64,000 nucleotides of DNA from an uncultured Hungatella sp. (GTDB taxonomy: Bacteria > Bacillota > Clostridia > Lachnospirales > Lachnospiraceae). How positions within the stretch are numbered: the stretch's first letter is position 1; each line of letters starts with the position of its first letter. The notes under the pieces were generated by a model. It made no database searches. It worked only from the letters and a program-made list of their open reading frames with translations, and was not told the DNA's origin. Location of the stretch: the NCBI GenBank assembly GCA_910579515.1, contig CAJTUV010000004.1, positions 83,908 to 147,907 on the forward strand, given 5' to 3'. Positions 1 to 8,649 of the stretch are shown here, in pieces. The translations under genes and the position numbers were made by a program.

Positions 1-234
1 TGCTCTATGGGACATTATGCCACCACGGATTATCTGGATATTGATGTACATACAGGTCAATATGGGTATTATATTACCAATGGCAAAGCAGTTCCCCTGA
101 CCTGGAAAAAAGACGGGGAATTTGGGGTGACCCACTATTATGATTTTGACAATAATGAAATTACGCTGAATCAGGGAAAAACCTGGGTTTGCATCGTTTC
201 TACCAGAGATTTTGATAAGGCAAAATTTCAATAA
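1..234 (+). CDS. DUF3048 (YerB-like) lipoprotein, C-terminal fragment
   Basis: Only the last 77 or so codons are in the window; the reading frame is open from the first base and the ATG at 7 is internal. The visible tail contains YYITNGKAVPLTWKK and NEITLNQGKTWVCIV, which I recognise as the typical end of DUF3048 (YerB-type) proteins. In full length these are secreted lipoproteins of unknown biochemical role. The lipobox and N-terminal domain lie upstream of the window and cannot be checked. It ends 11 bases before the flippase gene, so the two are probably co-transcribed. Confidence 0.7.
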   Translation, partial: CSMGHYATTDYLDIDVHTGQYGYYITNGKAVPLTWKKDGEFGVTHYYDFDNNEITLNQGKTWVCIVSTRDFDKAKFQ

Positions 235-245
235 GGCGGAAATTC

Positions 246-1913
246 ATGGAAAGAACAACGAGACAGAGGCCTAAAAAGAGCAAAGGTCCTAATTTTATCA
301 TACAGGGGAGCATTCTCGCCGCAGCCGGAATCATTGTCCGGCTTATCGGCATGTTTTATCGAATCCCCCTGGCCAATTATATCGGGGATGAAGGAAACGG
401 ATATTACAGTGCGGCCTATAATATTTATTCCATTTTGCTGATTTTGTCCTCCTACAGTATGCCTGTGGCGGTGTCCAAGATGGTGTCTGCCAGGCTTGCG
501 CGGCATCAATATCGAAATTCCATGAAAATCTTAAAAATAGCTCTGTTTTATTCCACATTAGCAGGTTCTTTGGGATTTTGCGCTTTGTGGTTTGGAGCGG
601 ATTTTTTTGCAAACTATGTTATTCGTATGCCTTTCAGCGCGTATGCGCTTAAGGTTTTGGCCCCAACCATCTGGATTATGGCGTATTTGGGAGTGTTAAG
701 AGGCTTCTTTCAGGGGCATTCCACCATGATTCCCACTGCGCTTTCTCAGATCATCGAACAGATTGTCAATGCAGTGGTCTCTCTTTTGGCTGCCAAGACG
801 TTATTTGATATCGGGCTTCGCTCTAACCTGGTTTATGATTCCACAGAATATTCCTTTGCCTTTGGCGCGGCCGGAGGCGCTTTGGGGACAGGCGCCGGAG
901 CCTTTGTGGCTTTAATTCTGTTTGTGTGGCTGCTTTTTTCTTACTGGCCCAGGATGAAGAGAAAAGCCAGGCGGGAACCTAAAAGGGCGGTGGAAAGCTA
1001 TGGCTCCATTACCCATACCTTGTTTTTAACCGTGGCTCCGATTATTATAAGCAGCACCCTGTATAACAGCAGTACAGTGATTGACAACACCTTATTTGGC
1101 CAGGTGATGGCCAAGATGGGAAGAGAATCCGAGATTGCCGCCCAGTGGGGAGTCTATTCTGGAAAATACCATCTCCTGTTTAATATTCCGGTTGCAGTGG
1201 CAAACTCCTTATCCTCTTCTTTGATCCCGTCTCTGTCCAGGGCGGTGGCAGAAAAGGACAAACGGCAGGTAGTGGAGCGGATCGCCAGCGCCATCCGCTT
1301 CTCTATGATTATTGCGATTCCGTCTGCTGTAGGACTAACCGTACTGGCGGATCCGGTGTGCAATCTGTTGTTTCCAGGCAGAAACAATGACATGCTGATC
1401 CAGATGACGCTTCTTGGTTCCTCGGCAGTGGTGGTCTACTCCCTTTCCACGGTAACCAATGCGGTGCTTCAGGGAATTAACCGGATGCAGACTCCCATTT
1501 ACCACGCAGCTATTTCTCTGGCGCTTCATTCCGTCATTCTGTTTGTGATGCTTCGGGTCTTTGACATGGGGATTTACGGCGTGTTATACTCCAATATCTT
1601 GTTCGCCCTGTTTATCTGCATCTTAAACGGGAGAGCCATTGCCCGTTATCGGCGCTACCGACAGGAGGTGGTAAAAACGTTTTTGATTCCGATTGTGGCT
1701 TCTGGAGTGATGGGTGTTTCTGCCTATGGAATCTATCGGTTGTGTTCGTTGGTTTTAGGAAATATGGTAAGTACGCTTTTTGCCATCTTGATTGCGGTTT
1801 TAGTTTATTTTGTTCTTCTCATAAAATTAAGAGGCGTCAACGCCAAAGAGATGAGGGGAATGCCGGGAGGAACCAGGCTTTTACAGGCAGCCAGAAAACT
1901 TCACTTAATGTAA
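246..1913 (+). CDS. SpoVB/MurJ-like polysaccharide flippase (MOP superfamily)
   Basis: A 555-residue polytopic membrane protein of the MVF/polysaccharide biosynthesis branch of the MOP exporter superfamily, which flips lipid-linked oligosaccharides across the cytoplasmic membrane. A basic N-terminus (RQRPKKSKG) is followed by a first helix with the family signature GSILAAAGIIVRLIGMFYRIPLANYIG, of which residues IVRLIGMFYRIPL are diagnostic, and then YYSAAYNIYSILL. Roughly 14 hydrophobic segments are visible and the length fits SpoVB-like proteins (about 520-560 residues). In spore formers SpoVB acts in cortex peptidoglycan synthesis; non-sporulating relatives carry close homologues, so the sequence alone does not prove a sporulation role. 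The start is the ATG at 246 behind GGCGGAA. Confidence 0.85.
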   Translation: MERTTRQRPKKSKGPNFIIQGSILAAAGIIVRLIGMFYRIPLANYIGDEGNGYYSAAYNIYSILLILSSYSMPVAVSKMVSARLARHQYRNSMKILKIALFYSTLAGSLGFCALWFGADFFANYVIRMPFSAYALKVLAPTIWIMAYLGVLRGFFQGHSTMIPTALSQIIEQIVNAVVSLLAAKTLFDIGLRSNLVYDSTEYSFAFGAAGGALGTGAGAFVALILFVWLLFSYWPRMKRKARREPKRAVESYGSITHTLFLTVAPIIISSTLYNSSTVIDNTLFGQVMAKMGRESEIAAQWGVYSGKYHLLFNIPVAVANSLSSSLIPSLSRAVAEKDKRQVVERIASAIRFSMIIAIPSAVGLTVLADPVCNLLFPGRNNDMLIQMTLLGSSAVVVYSLSTVTNAVLQGINRMQTPIYHAAISLALHSVILFVMLRVFDMGIYGVLYSNILFALFICILNGRAIARYRRYRQEVVKTFLIPIVASGVMGVSAYGIYRLCSLVLGNMVSTLFAILIAVLVYFVLLIKLRGVNAKEMRGMPGGTRLLQAARKLHLM

Positions 1914-1971
1914 GGGATGTTTAAAAATGGAAGATTAGGCAGATACTATTCCCATAAGGAGGGATCATCCT

Positions 1972-2358
1972 ATGAAACGATATGGTATCTGTTTACTTTT
2001 AATTTTAGCATTGGCCGCCGCCTGTATTGCGGCAGGGTATTTTGCAACGAGAACAAAGGCGGAGCCGGAAAGCGCCATTTCCAATACAACGTATGAGACA
2101 GAGTCGGTAAAAGAGAATCGAGTGGTCATTAATCAAAAGCAGGTGGAACCTATTGCAGAGACTGGATTAGAACAGTTTTATCTGGTATCTGAGACTGGTT
2201 TTTTGCTGGTGTTTTCTCAAGATCAGTCAACCATCTGTCTGTATACCCATATTCCGATTACTGACTTTCCAGAAAAGGAACAGGACAGGCTTCGGGAGGG
2301 AATCTGGTTTCCATCTATGATGGAAGTGTTTCATTATTTAGAGTCCTATACCAGTTAG
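1972..2358 (+). CDS. Membrane-anchored BofC-like protein
   Basis: A 128-residue protein with one N-terminal hydrophobic segment (about residues 5-24) and no Cys lipobox, so it is probably a signal anchor or secreted protein. A Thr/Ser/Glu-rich linker leads to a compact domain with YLVSETGFLLVFSQD, ITDFPEKEQDRL and a C-terminal MMEVFHYLESYTS. This arrangement (a LVSE-type beta motif, then ITDFP..L..GI, then a closing helix) resembles the C-terminal BofC domain, which in Bacillus restrains the SpoIVB protease during sigma-K activation. The call rests on pattern resemblance only. It starts 58 bases after the flippase behind AAGGAGG and ends 13 bases before the next gene, so it is part of the same run. 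Confidence 0.5.
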   Translation: MKRYGICLLLILALAAACIAAGYFATRTKAEPESAISNTTYETESVKENRVVINQKQVEPIAETGLEQFYLVSETGFLLVFSQDQSTICLYTHIPITDFPEKEQDRLREGIWFPSMMEVFHYLESYTS

Positions 2359-2371
2359 GAGAACGGATTAT

Positions 2372-3619
2372 ATGAAAAAAAGAGTGCTGATCATAGGCGG
2401 AGGCGCTTCGGGAATGATGGCGGCTGTCCAGGCCGCCAGAAGCAAAGCTAAAGTGACGATTATAGAGCATACCAGTCAGGTGGGAAAGAAACTTTTGTCC
2501 ACCGGAAATGGGAGATGTAATTTAACAAATCTGTACCAGGCGCCAGAGTGTTATCGATGCGGTCAGGACGGGTTTGTGCAGGAAACTCTAAAGAAATTTT
2601 CTATGGAGGACACCTTAGCGTTTTTTCGGGATCTGGGGATCCTCTTAAAAGACCGCCAGGGATATGTGTATCCAAATTCTGATCAGGCGGTTACCGTTTT
2701 GGAAGGGTTTCAGGCGGAGCTTGGAAGATTGGGAGTACAAGTGATTTTAAACTGTAATGTGGAAAAAATCCTTTGTAAAAATATGTTTGAAGTATACACA
2801 GACCAGAAAATCCTAAAGGGCGACGCCCTGATTTTGGCCGCCGGCTCCAAGGCGGCTAAGTTTACAGGATCTGACGGCAGCGGATATGAACTGGCCAAAC
2901 AGCTTGGCCATACCATTGTTTCTCCCCTTCCTGCCCTGGTACAGCTTCAGTGCAAAGAGAAGCATTATAAACAGTTGGCGGGAGTGCGGACAGAGGCCAA
3001 AGTTCAACTGATGGTTTGTGAAAATAAAAGGGAAGCAGGCTGGAAGGTTCTGGCAGAGGATGTGGGGGAGCTGCAGCTTACGGATTATGGAATCTCAGGC
3101 ATTCCCACGTTTCAGGTCAGCAGGTACGCCTCGGTCTCTCTACATAAAGGCTTGGATGTAAAAGTAAAGATTGATTTTCTTCCTCAACAGTCTGTCAGGG
3201 AAGTTGAAGATTTAATCAGTCTTGGGATTCGAAATTTCGGTTATAAGACGTGGGAACAATGGATCACAGGCGTTTTGAATAAAAAGCTGGGAATCGTTCT
3301 TTTAAAACTTGCGCAGCTCAATCCAAATGAGACTGTGTCTTCTTCCTCTGAGTCGCAGAGGAAAAAGCTTTTAAGGCAGATAAAATCGTATGAGACCATT
3401 GTGACTGAGGTCAATCCCTTTGAAAAGGCTCAGGTCTGCTGCGGCGGCGTGGCAGTTTCAGAGATTTGTTCCAAAACCATGGAATCGAAAAATATGCAGG
3501 GGCTTTATTTTGCAGGAGAGATTGTAGACGTGGACGGGATCTGCGGCGGCTATAATCTGCAATGGGCCTGGTCCAGCGGAGCAACAGCAGGCAGAAGCGC
3601 AGGCGCTTTTGCTGATTGA
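2372..3619 (+). CDS. HI0933/BaiN-family FAD-dependent oxidoreductase
   Basis: A 415-residue flavoprotein. The N-terminal Rossmann motif IIGGGASGMMAA (residues 6-17) and the following acidic residue in IIEH bind the ADP part of FAD. The family signature GKKLLSTGNGRCNLTN follows at about residue 38. The C-terminal motif GLYFAGEIVDVDGICGG, with NLQWAWSSG beyond it, is the second FAD contact of the HI0933-like (YhiN/BaiN) family. One member, BaiN of Clostridium scindens, has been reported to act on bile-acid intermediates, but the family is widespread and the substrate cannot be assigned here. RBS GGAG precedes the ATG. It is followed 23 bases later by a second, unrelated FAD protein. Confidence 0.88.
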   Translation: MKKRVLIIGGGASGMMAAVQAARSKAKVTIIEHTSQVGKKLLSTGNGRCNLTNLYQAPECYRCGQDGFVQETLKKFSMEDTLAFFRDLGILLKDRQGYVYPNSDQAVTVLEGFQAELGRLGVQVILNCNVEKILCKNMFEVYTDQKILKGDALILAAGSKAAKFTGSDGSGYELAKQLGHTIVSPLPALVQLQCKEKHYKQLAGVRTEAKVQLMVCENKREAGWKVLAEDVGELQLTDYGISGIPTFQVSRYASVSLHKGLDVKVKIDFLPQQSVREVEDLISLGIRNFGYKTWEQWITGVLNKKLGIVLLKLAQLNPNETVSSSSESQRKKLLRQIKSYETIVTEVNPFEKAQVCCGGVAVSEICSKTMESKNMQGLYFAGEIVDVDGICGGYNLQWAWSSGATAGRSAGAFAD

Positions 3620-3642
3620 ATGAAACGTAAAGAGGAAATCGT

Positions 3643-5250
3643 ATGATTCGTATTACACAATTAAAATTACCTGTCACACATAAAGAGGAAGACCTTGTTT
3701 TAAAGGCGGCGAAAATCTTGAGAATCTCTCCAGACTCCATCCGTTCTTGGAGAATCGTAAAAAAGTCTGTGGACGCCAGAAAAAAAGGGGAGATTCTTTT
3801 TATTTATACCATTGATATTGAAACAGGACGAGAAAAGCAGGTGGTAGAAAAAGCCAAAAGTCCTCAGATATCTTTAGAAAAAGAACGTTTTTATCAGTTC
3901 CCGAAAAAGGGAACGACGCCGCTGTCCCATCCGCCTGTGATTATCGGCAGCGGACCTGCAGGACTATTTTGCGGACTGATGCTTTCACAAGCTGGATTCT
4001 GTCCTGTGATTCTGGAGCGTGGAGCGGACGTAGACGAGAGAAAACAAAAGGTGGCGCGCTTTTGGTCAGAGGGAGTCCTGGACGAGAATACCAATGTGCA
4101 GTTTGGAGAAGGCGGCGCAGGGACATTTTCTGATGGAAAATTAAATACCCTGGTGAAAGACCCTCTAAACCGGAATCAGAAGGTTTTAGAGATCTTAACA
4201 GAACATGGAGCAGACTCGGAGATTTTGTATTGGAATAAGCCTCATATCGGAACCGATGTTTTAAGCCAAGTGGTGAAAAATATTCGAACCCATATCATAG
4301 AATTAGGGGGAAAGGTGCTTTTTGAATCCCAGGTTACGGATGTTTTGATAGAGGCAGATAAAATCAGGGGAGTTGAGGTTAACGGGACAGACACCATTCT
4401 TTCCGAGGCAGTGATTCTGGCCATCGGACACAGCGCCAGGGACACGTTCTCCATGCTGTTAAAGCATAAGGTTCCCATGAGCCCCAAAGCCTTTGCCGTA
4501 GGCCTTCGGATCCAGCATCCACAGGCTATGATCAATGAATCCCAGTATGGGGCAGATAAGACTTTAGAGGGAAGAAGACTTTGGGATCTCTTAGGGCCTG
4601 CTTCGTATAAGACAACCTGGCAGACTAGGGAAAACAGAGGAGTCTATTCTTTCTGCATGTGTCCAGGCGGGTATGTGGTAAACGCCTCGTCAGAACAGAA
4701 CAAATTGGCTGTAAATGGAATGAGCAATCATGACAGAGGTGGAAAGAACGCCAACAGCGCCCTCATTGTGACTGTGACGCCAAAGGATTTTTCAGACCCT
4801 TCTCCGCTTGGAGGCGTGGCATATCAGAGGGAGTTAGAAAAACTGGCTTATAAATATGGGCAGGGAAAGATCCCGATTCAACTTTATGGTGATTTTAAAC
4901 TGGGAAGGGAAAGTCAAAACTTCGGTCAGGTGGAGCCAGAGTTTCGGGGAGCGTATCAATTTGCCAATCTAAAGGAAATGCTTCCAGACTATTTGTCCAA
5001 CGCCTTGATCGAAGGGGTGGAACAATTTGAACATAGAATCAAAGGGTTTTCCCGTTATGACGGCATTTTGGCCGGAGTGGAAAGCAGGACCTCTTCCCCT
5101 GTGCGGATTTACAGGGATGAAAATTTTGAAAGTCAGATAAAAGGACTCTTTCCCTGTGGGGAGGGAGCCGGATATGCAGGAGGAATCACTTCTGCAGCTA
5201 TGGACGGAATCAAGGTGGCGGAAGAATTGGGCAGGCGGTATTGCGTATAA
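3643..5250 (+). CDS. NAD(P)/FAD-dependent dehydrogenase (FAD_depend family)
   Basis: A 535-residue flavoprotein. An N-terminal domain of about 95 residues with a basic helix (RSWRIVKKSVDARKKG) precedes the FAD-binding motif VIIGSGPAGLFCG (about residues 99-111). Further conserved blocks are NVQFGEGGAGTFSDGKL, CPGGYVVNASSE with NHDRGGKNANSAL, and a terminal FAD motif PCGEGAGYAGGITSAAMDG near residues 504-522. This layout is that of the large uncharacterised FAD-dependent dehydrogenase family common in Clostridia and Bacteroidetes. The substrate is unknown. The RBS AGAGGAA lies 6 bases before the ATG. A promoter for the next operon starts 7 bases beyond its stop codon, so it probably ends the first transcription unit. 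Confidence 0.85.
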   Translation: MIRITQLKLPVTHKEEDLVLKAAKILRISPDSIRSWRIVKKSVDARKKGEILFIYTIDIETGREKQVVEKAKSPQISLEKERFYQFPKKGTTPLSHPPVIIGSGPAGLFCGLMLSQAGFCPVILERGADVDERKQKVARFWSEGVLDENTNVQFGEGGAGTFSDGKLNTLVKDPLNRNQKVLEILTEHGADSEILYWNKPHIGTDVLSQVVKNIRTHIIELGGKVLFESQVTDVLIEADKIRGVEVNGTDTILSEAVILAIGHSARDTFSMLLKHKVPMSPKAFAVGLRIQHPQAMINESQYGADKTLEGRRLWDLLGPASYKTTWQTRENRGVYSFCMCPGGYVVNASSEQNKLAVNGMSNHDRGGKNANSALIVTVTPKDFSDPSPLGGVAYQRELEKLAYKYGQGKIPIQLYGDFKLGRESQNFGQVEPEFRGAYQFANLKEMLPDYLSNALIEGVEQFEHRIKGFSRYDGILAGVESRTSSPVRIYRDENFESQIKGLFPCGEGAGYAGGITSAAMDGIKVAEELGRRYCV

Positions 5251-5256
5251 CCATTC

Positions 5257-5285
5257 TTTACAAAATCTGGTCTCTGAGATATAAT
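5257..5285 (+). promoter_or_regulatory. Predicted sigma-70 promoter of the proB operon
   Basis: TTTACA at 5257-5262 and TATAAT at 5280-5285 are separated by exactly 17 bases, directly downstream of the preceding stop codon and 26 bases before the chosen proB start. It is a near-consensus housekeeping promoter. Confidence 0.75.
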
Positions 5286-5311
5286 AAGACACAAATTTGG
5301 GAGATAGCAGG

Positions 5312-6178
5312 ATGATGAGTCATCAAAAGAGAATAGAATTAAAAAATAAAAAACGAATTGTTATAAAAATCGGTTCCTCCTCCTTAACCCATCAGGAATC
5401 AGGAGATTTAAACCTTTTAAAAATCGAGCGACTGGTACGGATTATCAGCGATTTAAAGGGACAGGGCAAGGAAGTGGTTTTAGTATCTTCTGGAGCCATT
5501 GCGGCAGGAAGGCAGGCCCTTCATGAGACAGGCAGACCAGACAGCCTGGCCCGCAAGCAGGCGTATGCAGCCGTAGGCCAGGCACGGCTGATGATGGTCT
5601 ATCAGAAGCTGTTTGCAGAATATAACCAGACAGCGGCCCAGGTCCTTTTAACCAAGGACACCATGGTCAATGATTCTTCCAGATATAACGCCCAGAATAC
5701 CTTTGAGGAGCTTTTAAAGCTGCAGACTGTGCCGATTGTCAATGAAAATGACACTGTATCCACTTCGGAGATTCCTCTTGTGGACAATTTTGGAGACAAC
5801 GACCGTTTGTCTGCGATTGTGGCGGCGCTGATTGGGGCAGATCTTTTGATTCTGTTGTCAGATATTGACGGGCTGTATTCTGACGACCCCAGAGTCCATC
5901 CAGAAGCAAGGTTTATCAGTCTGGTAGAAGAGATTACCCCAGAATTTCTTTCTATGGGAAAGGAATCCTCTGGCAGTCATGTGGGCACCGGCGGTATGGC
6001 GGCAAAACTGGCAGCAGCCCGCATTGCCACAGACAGCGGTTCGGATCTGGTCATTGCCAATTCCGAGGACGTGGGGATTATCTGGGAAATCATGGAAGGG
6101 CAGGAAAAGGGAACTTTGTTTTTGGCTCATGAAAATCTGGGGTTTGATTTGATGCATTATTTGAATAATGAGTATTAA
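5312..6178 (+). CDS. proB: Glutamate 5-kinase, kinase domain only
   Basis: ProB phosphorylates L-glutamate at the gamma carboxylate, the first step of proline synthesis. Visible amino-acid kinase motifs are VIKIGSSSLT at the N-terminus, VVLVSSGAIAAGR, the substrate loop PIVNENDTVS, DNFGDNDRLSAIVA and LLSDIDGLY, and the C-terminal GTGGMAAKLAAARIA. The protein is 288 residues and stops just after the kinase domain, so the C-terminal PUA domain of E. coli-type ProB (about 367 residues) is absent. A longer frame opens at TTG 5297, but GGGAG at 5299-5303 is spaced 8 bases from ATG 5312, which I prefer; ATG 5315 is also possible. First gene behind the promoter at 5257-5285. Confidence 0.93.
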   Translation: MMSHQKRIELKNKKRIVIKIGSSSLTHQESGDLNLLKIERLVRIISDLKGQGKEVVLVSSGAIAAGRQALHETGRPDSLARKQAYAAVGQARLMMVYQKLFAEYNQTAAQVLLTKDTMVNDSSRYNAQNTFEELLKLQTVPIVNENDTVSTSEIPLVDNFGDNDRLSAIVAALIGADLLILLSDIDGLYSDDPRVHPEARFISLVEEITPEFLSMGKESSGSHVGTGGMAAKLAAARIATDSGSDLVIANSEDVGIIWEIMEGQEKGTLFLAHENLGFDLMHYLNNEY

Positions 6179-6194
6179 GAGGTGACGGGAAAAG

Positions 6195-6419
6195 ATGATT
6201 ACTCAGGAGATGATAGACAGAATTAATGCGTTATACCATAAATCCCAGTCTGTGGGATTGACAGAAGCAGAAAAAAAGGAGCAGACAGATTTGCGCAAGG
6301 CATATATTGCTGCAATCCGTACCAATATGCGGGCGAATCTTGACAATATTTCCATCAGGGAAGAGGATGGAAGCATCACAGATTTGGGAAAGAAATTTGG
6401 AAAAGGGAATCCGTCTTAA
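6195..6419 (+). CDS. DUF896 (YnzC-like) small protein
   Basis: A 74-residue protein, mostly two helices, with the conserved core INALYHKSQSVGLTEAEK and EQTDLRKAYIAAIRTNMRAN. This is the DUF896/YnzC family of Firmicutes, small cytoplasmic helical-hairpin proteins. In Bacillus a family member (YneA operon, YnzC) is linked to the SOS region, but no biochemical role is established. It sits between proB (16 bases) and proA (15 bases) and should share their transcript. Its function there is unknown and could be incidental. Confidence 0.85.
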   Translation: MITQEMIDRINALYHKSQSVGLTEAEKKEQTDLRKAYIAAIRTNMRANLDNISIREEDGSITDLGKKFGKGNPS

Positions 6420-6434
6420 AGGAGGCATAGATCG

Positions 6435-7676
6435 ATGCTGGAAGCGATGGGAAAAAGGGCAAAGGAAACTGCCTTACAGTTAGGAAGTCTTGGCTCAGAG
6501 AAAAAGAACCAGGGACTGGAGTCTGTGGCTCAGTCTCTGTTAGAAGGAGCCCGGGAAATTTTAGCGGCCAATGAAACGGATGTAAACTTTGCCAGACAAA
6601 AGGGCATGAGTCCCGGTCTTATTGACCGCCTGCGGCTTGATAAAAAGCGGATACAGTCCATGGCAGACGGGCTTTTAGAAGTAGCGGCCTTGGAGGACCC
6701 TGTAGGAGAGATACTTTCTATGAAGCCCAGACCCAACGGCCTTTTGATTGGCCAAAAAAGGGTTCCCATAGGCGTGGTAGGCCTTATCTATGAAGCGCGC
6801 CCCAATGTTACGGCAGATGCCTTTGGGCTGTGCTTTAAAGCAGGCAATGCTGTGATTTTAAAAGGCGGCAGCGACGCCATTGAGTCTAATAAAGCGATTG
6901 TGGCATGGATTCAAAAAGGGCTCATAAAAGCAAAGCTTCCCGCCATGGCAGTCCAGTTTATTGAGAGCACAGACCGAGAGACCGCCATTGCTTTTATGAA
7001 GATGAAAGAGTATCTGGACGTCTTGATTCCCAGAGGCGGCGCGGGACTGATTCAGAGTGTAGTAGAACAGAGCACTGTGCCGGTGATTGAGACGGGCACA
7101 GGAAACTGCCATATTTTTGTCGATGAATCAGCAGATTTTTCTATGGCGTTAGATATTATTGACAATGCAAAAACCCAGAGAATCGGAGTGTGCAATGCCT
7201 GTGAATCTTTGGTGGTTCACCGGGCTGTGGCAAAGGAATTTCTGCCTCTTCTTTACGCGCGTCTGAAAGAAAAACAGGTGGAGATTCGGGCAGACGAGGA
7301 GGCCTGCCATTTCGTACCGGAGTTTATCCAGGCTGAACAAGAAGATTGGGGGAAGGAATATCTGGACTATATTCTGTCCGTAAAGATGGTAGGGTCTATA
7401 GAAGAGGCCATCTCCCACATTAATCGGTATAATACTAAGCATTCCGAGGCCATTCTTACCTCTGATTATGCCAATGCCCAGCGCTTCTTAAATGAGATTG
7501 ATGCGGCGGCGGTGTATGTAAACGCCTCTACCCGTTTTACAGACGGATTTGAGTTTGGATTTGGAGCAGAGATTGGCATCAGCACGCAGAAGCTTCACGC
7601 CAGAGGTCCTATGGGATTAAAGGAACTGACCACTACCAAGTATATTATCTATGGAAATGGACAAATACGCCCATGA
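6435..7676 (+). CDS. proA: Gamma-glutamyl phosphate reductase
   Basis: ProA reduces gamma-glutamyl phosphate with NADPH to glutamate-5-semialdehyde, the second step of proline synthesis, and belongs to the aldehyde dehydrogenase superfamily. The 413 residues match the family length. Seen are GVVGLIYEARPNVTADA (about residues 112-128), LKGGSDAIESNKAI, DVLIPRGGAGLI and the active-site region GVCNACESLVV with the catalytic Cys at about residue 253. The C-terminus carries GFGAEIGISTQKLHARGP. A strong AAAGGAGG precedes ATG 6435. The stop overlaps the next start as ATGA, so the dus gene is probably translationally coupled. No proC is present in the window. Confidence 0.95.
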   Translation: MLEAMGKRAKETALQLGSLGSEKKNQGLESVAQSLLEGAREILAANETDVNFARQKGMSPGLIDRLRLDKKRIQSMADGLLEVAALEDPVGEILSMKPRPNGLLIGQKRVPIGVVGLIYEARPNVTADAFGLCFKAGNAVILKGGSDAIESNKAIVAWIQKGLIKAKLPAMAVQFIESTDRETAIAFMKMKEYLDVLIPRGGAGLIQSVVEQSTVPVIETGTGNCHIFVDESADFSMALDIIDNAKTQRIGVCNACESLVVHRAVAKEFLPLLYARLKEKQVEIRADEEACHFVPEFIQAEQEDWGKEYLDYILSVKMVGSIEEAISHINRYNTKHSEAILTSDYANAQRFLNEIDAAAVYVNASTRFTDGFEFGFGAEIGISTQKLHARGPMGLKELTTTKYIIYGNGQIRP

Positions 7677-8647
7677 AGTACTATTTAGCGCCTATGGAGG
7701 GAGTAACCGGAAGGATTTTCAGGAAAGCGTACCATGCCTGTTTTCCAGCCATGGACAAATATTTCGCCCCGTTTATCACCCCAAATGAAAATGGAATGTT
7801 ATCTCCCAGGGACCAAAGGGAGCTTTCCATGGAAGAAAACCAGGGACTTTCTGTGGTTCCCCAGATTCTCACCAATCAGGCAGACGGGTTTATCCATACA
7901 GCCAGAATGTTAAAGAAAATGGGATACACAGAGGTGAATCTAAACCTTGGCTGTCCTTCTGGCACTGTAGTTTCGAAAAACAGAGGGTCTGGGTTTCTGG
8001 CATTTCCTGAGGAATTGGACCGATTTTTAGATAAGATTTTTTCGCAGCTTGACATAGAGATTTCCATTAAGACCCGAATTGGAAAGGAAAAGGAGAAGGA
8101 GTTTGAAAAACTTCTTTTGATCTATAATCAATATCCCTTAAAGGAGCTGATCATTCATCCCCGGATTCAGAAAGATTTTTATAAAAATTCTCCCAGAATG
8201 AAGTGTTTTCGAGAAGGTTTTTTACACAGTCATGCAGCTGTGTGCTATAATGGAGATATCTTTACACTTGCTGACTATGAAAAACTGACAAAAGAGTATC
8301 CTGCTTTGGAAAGGGTTATGTTAGGCAGGGGGCTTGTGGCAAACCCCGGGCTTGGGGCTCAGATTCAGACCGGCCGTCCTGGAACAAAGGAAAATATTCG
8401 AAACTTTCATGACCATTTATATCAGGCATACCAGGAACTTCTTTTATCTGCATCCGGAGAACGGGTGGTTCTTTTTAAGATGAAAGAGATTTGGTGTTAC
8501 ATGATTTTTATGTTTTCTGACAGCAAAAAGTGGGAAAAGAAAATAAAAAAGGCACAGTCTTTGAAGGATTATGAGGCAGCCGTTTCCTCCCTGTTTCGGG
8601 AGTGCGGATTCTGCCCTGCCTCTGGATATGGCGCCAAAGGAGAATAA
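7673..8647 (+). CDS. tRNA-dihydrouridine synthase
   Basis: An FMN- and NADPH-dependent enzyme that reduces uridines in the tRNA D-loop. The start LAPMEGVTGRIFRKAY and the motif EVNLNLGCPSGTVVSKNRGSG with the catalytic Cys at about residue 94 are diagnostic for the Dus family. IKTRIG and ELIIHPRIQKDFYK follow in the TIM barrel, and MLGRGLVANPGL marks the flavin-phosphate site. At 324 residues it has the normal length. The start overlaps the proA stop by 4 bases. Which uridine position it modifies cannot be told from sequence by eye. Confidence 0.92.
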   Translation: MKYYLAPMEGVTGRIFRKAYHACFPAMDKYFAPFITPNENGMLSPRDQRELSMEENQGLSVVPQILTNQADGFIHTARMLKKMGYTEVNLNLGCPSGTVVSKNRGSGFLAFPEELDRFLDKIFSQLDIEISIKTRIGKEKEKEFEKLLLIYNQYPLKELIIHPRIQKDFYKNSPRMKCFREGFLHSHAAVCYNGDIFTLADYEKLTKEYPALERVMLGRGLVANPGLGAQIQTGRPGTKENIRNFHDHLYQAYQELLLSASGERVVLFKMKEIWCYMIFMFSDSKKWEKKIKKAQSLKDYEAAVSSLFRECGFCPASGYGAKGE

Positions 8648-8649
8648 AC

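Noticed and set aside
5297..5311. Upstream TTG start for ProB
   Set aside because: GGGAG lies within the first codons of that start, while the ATG at 5312 is well spaced from it.
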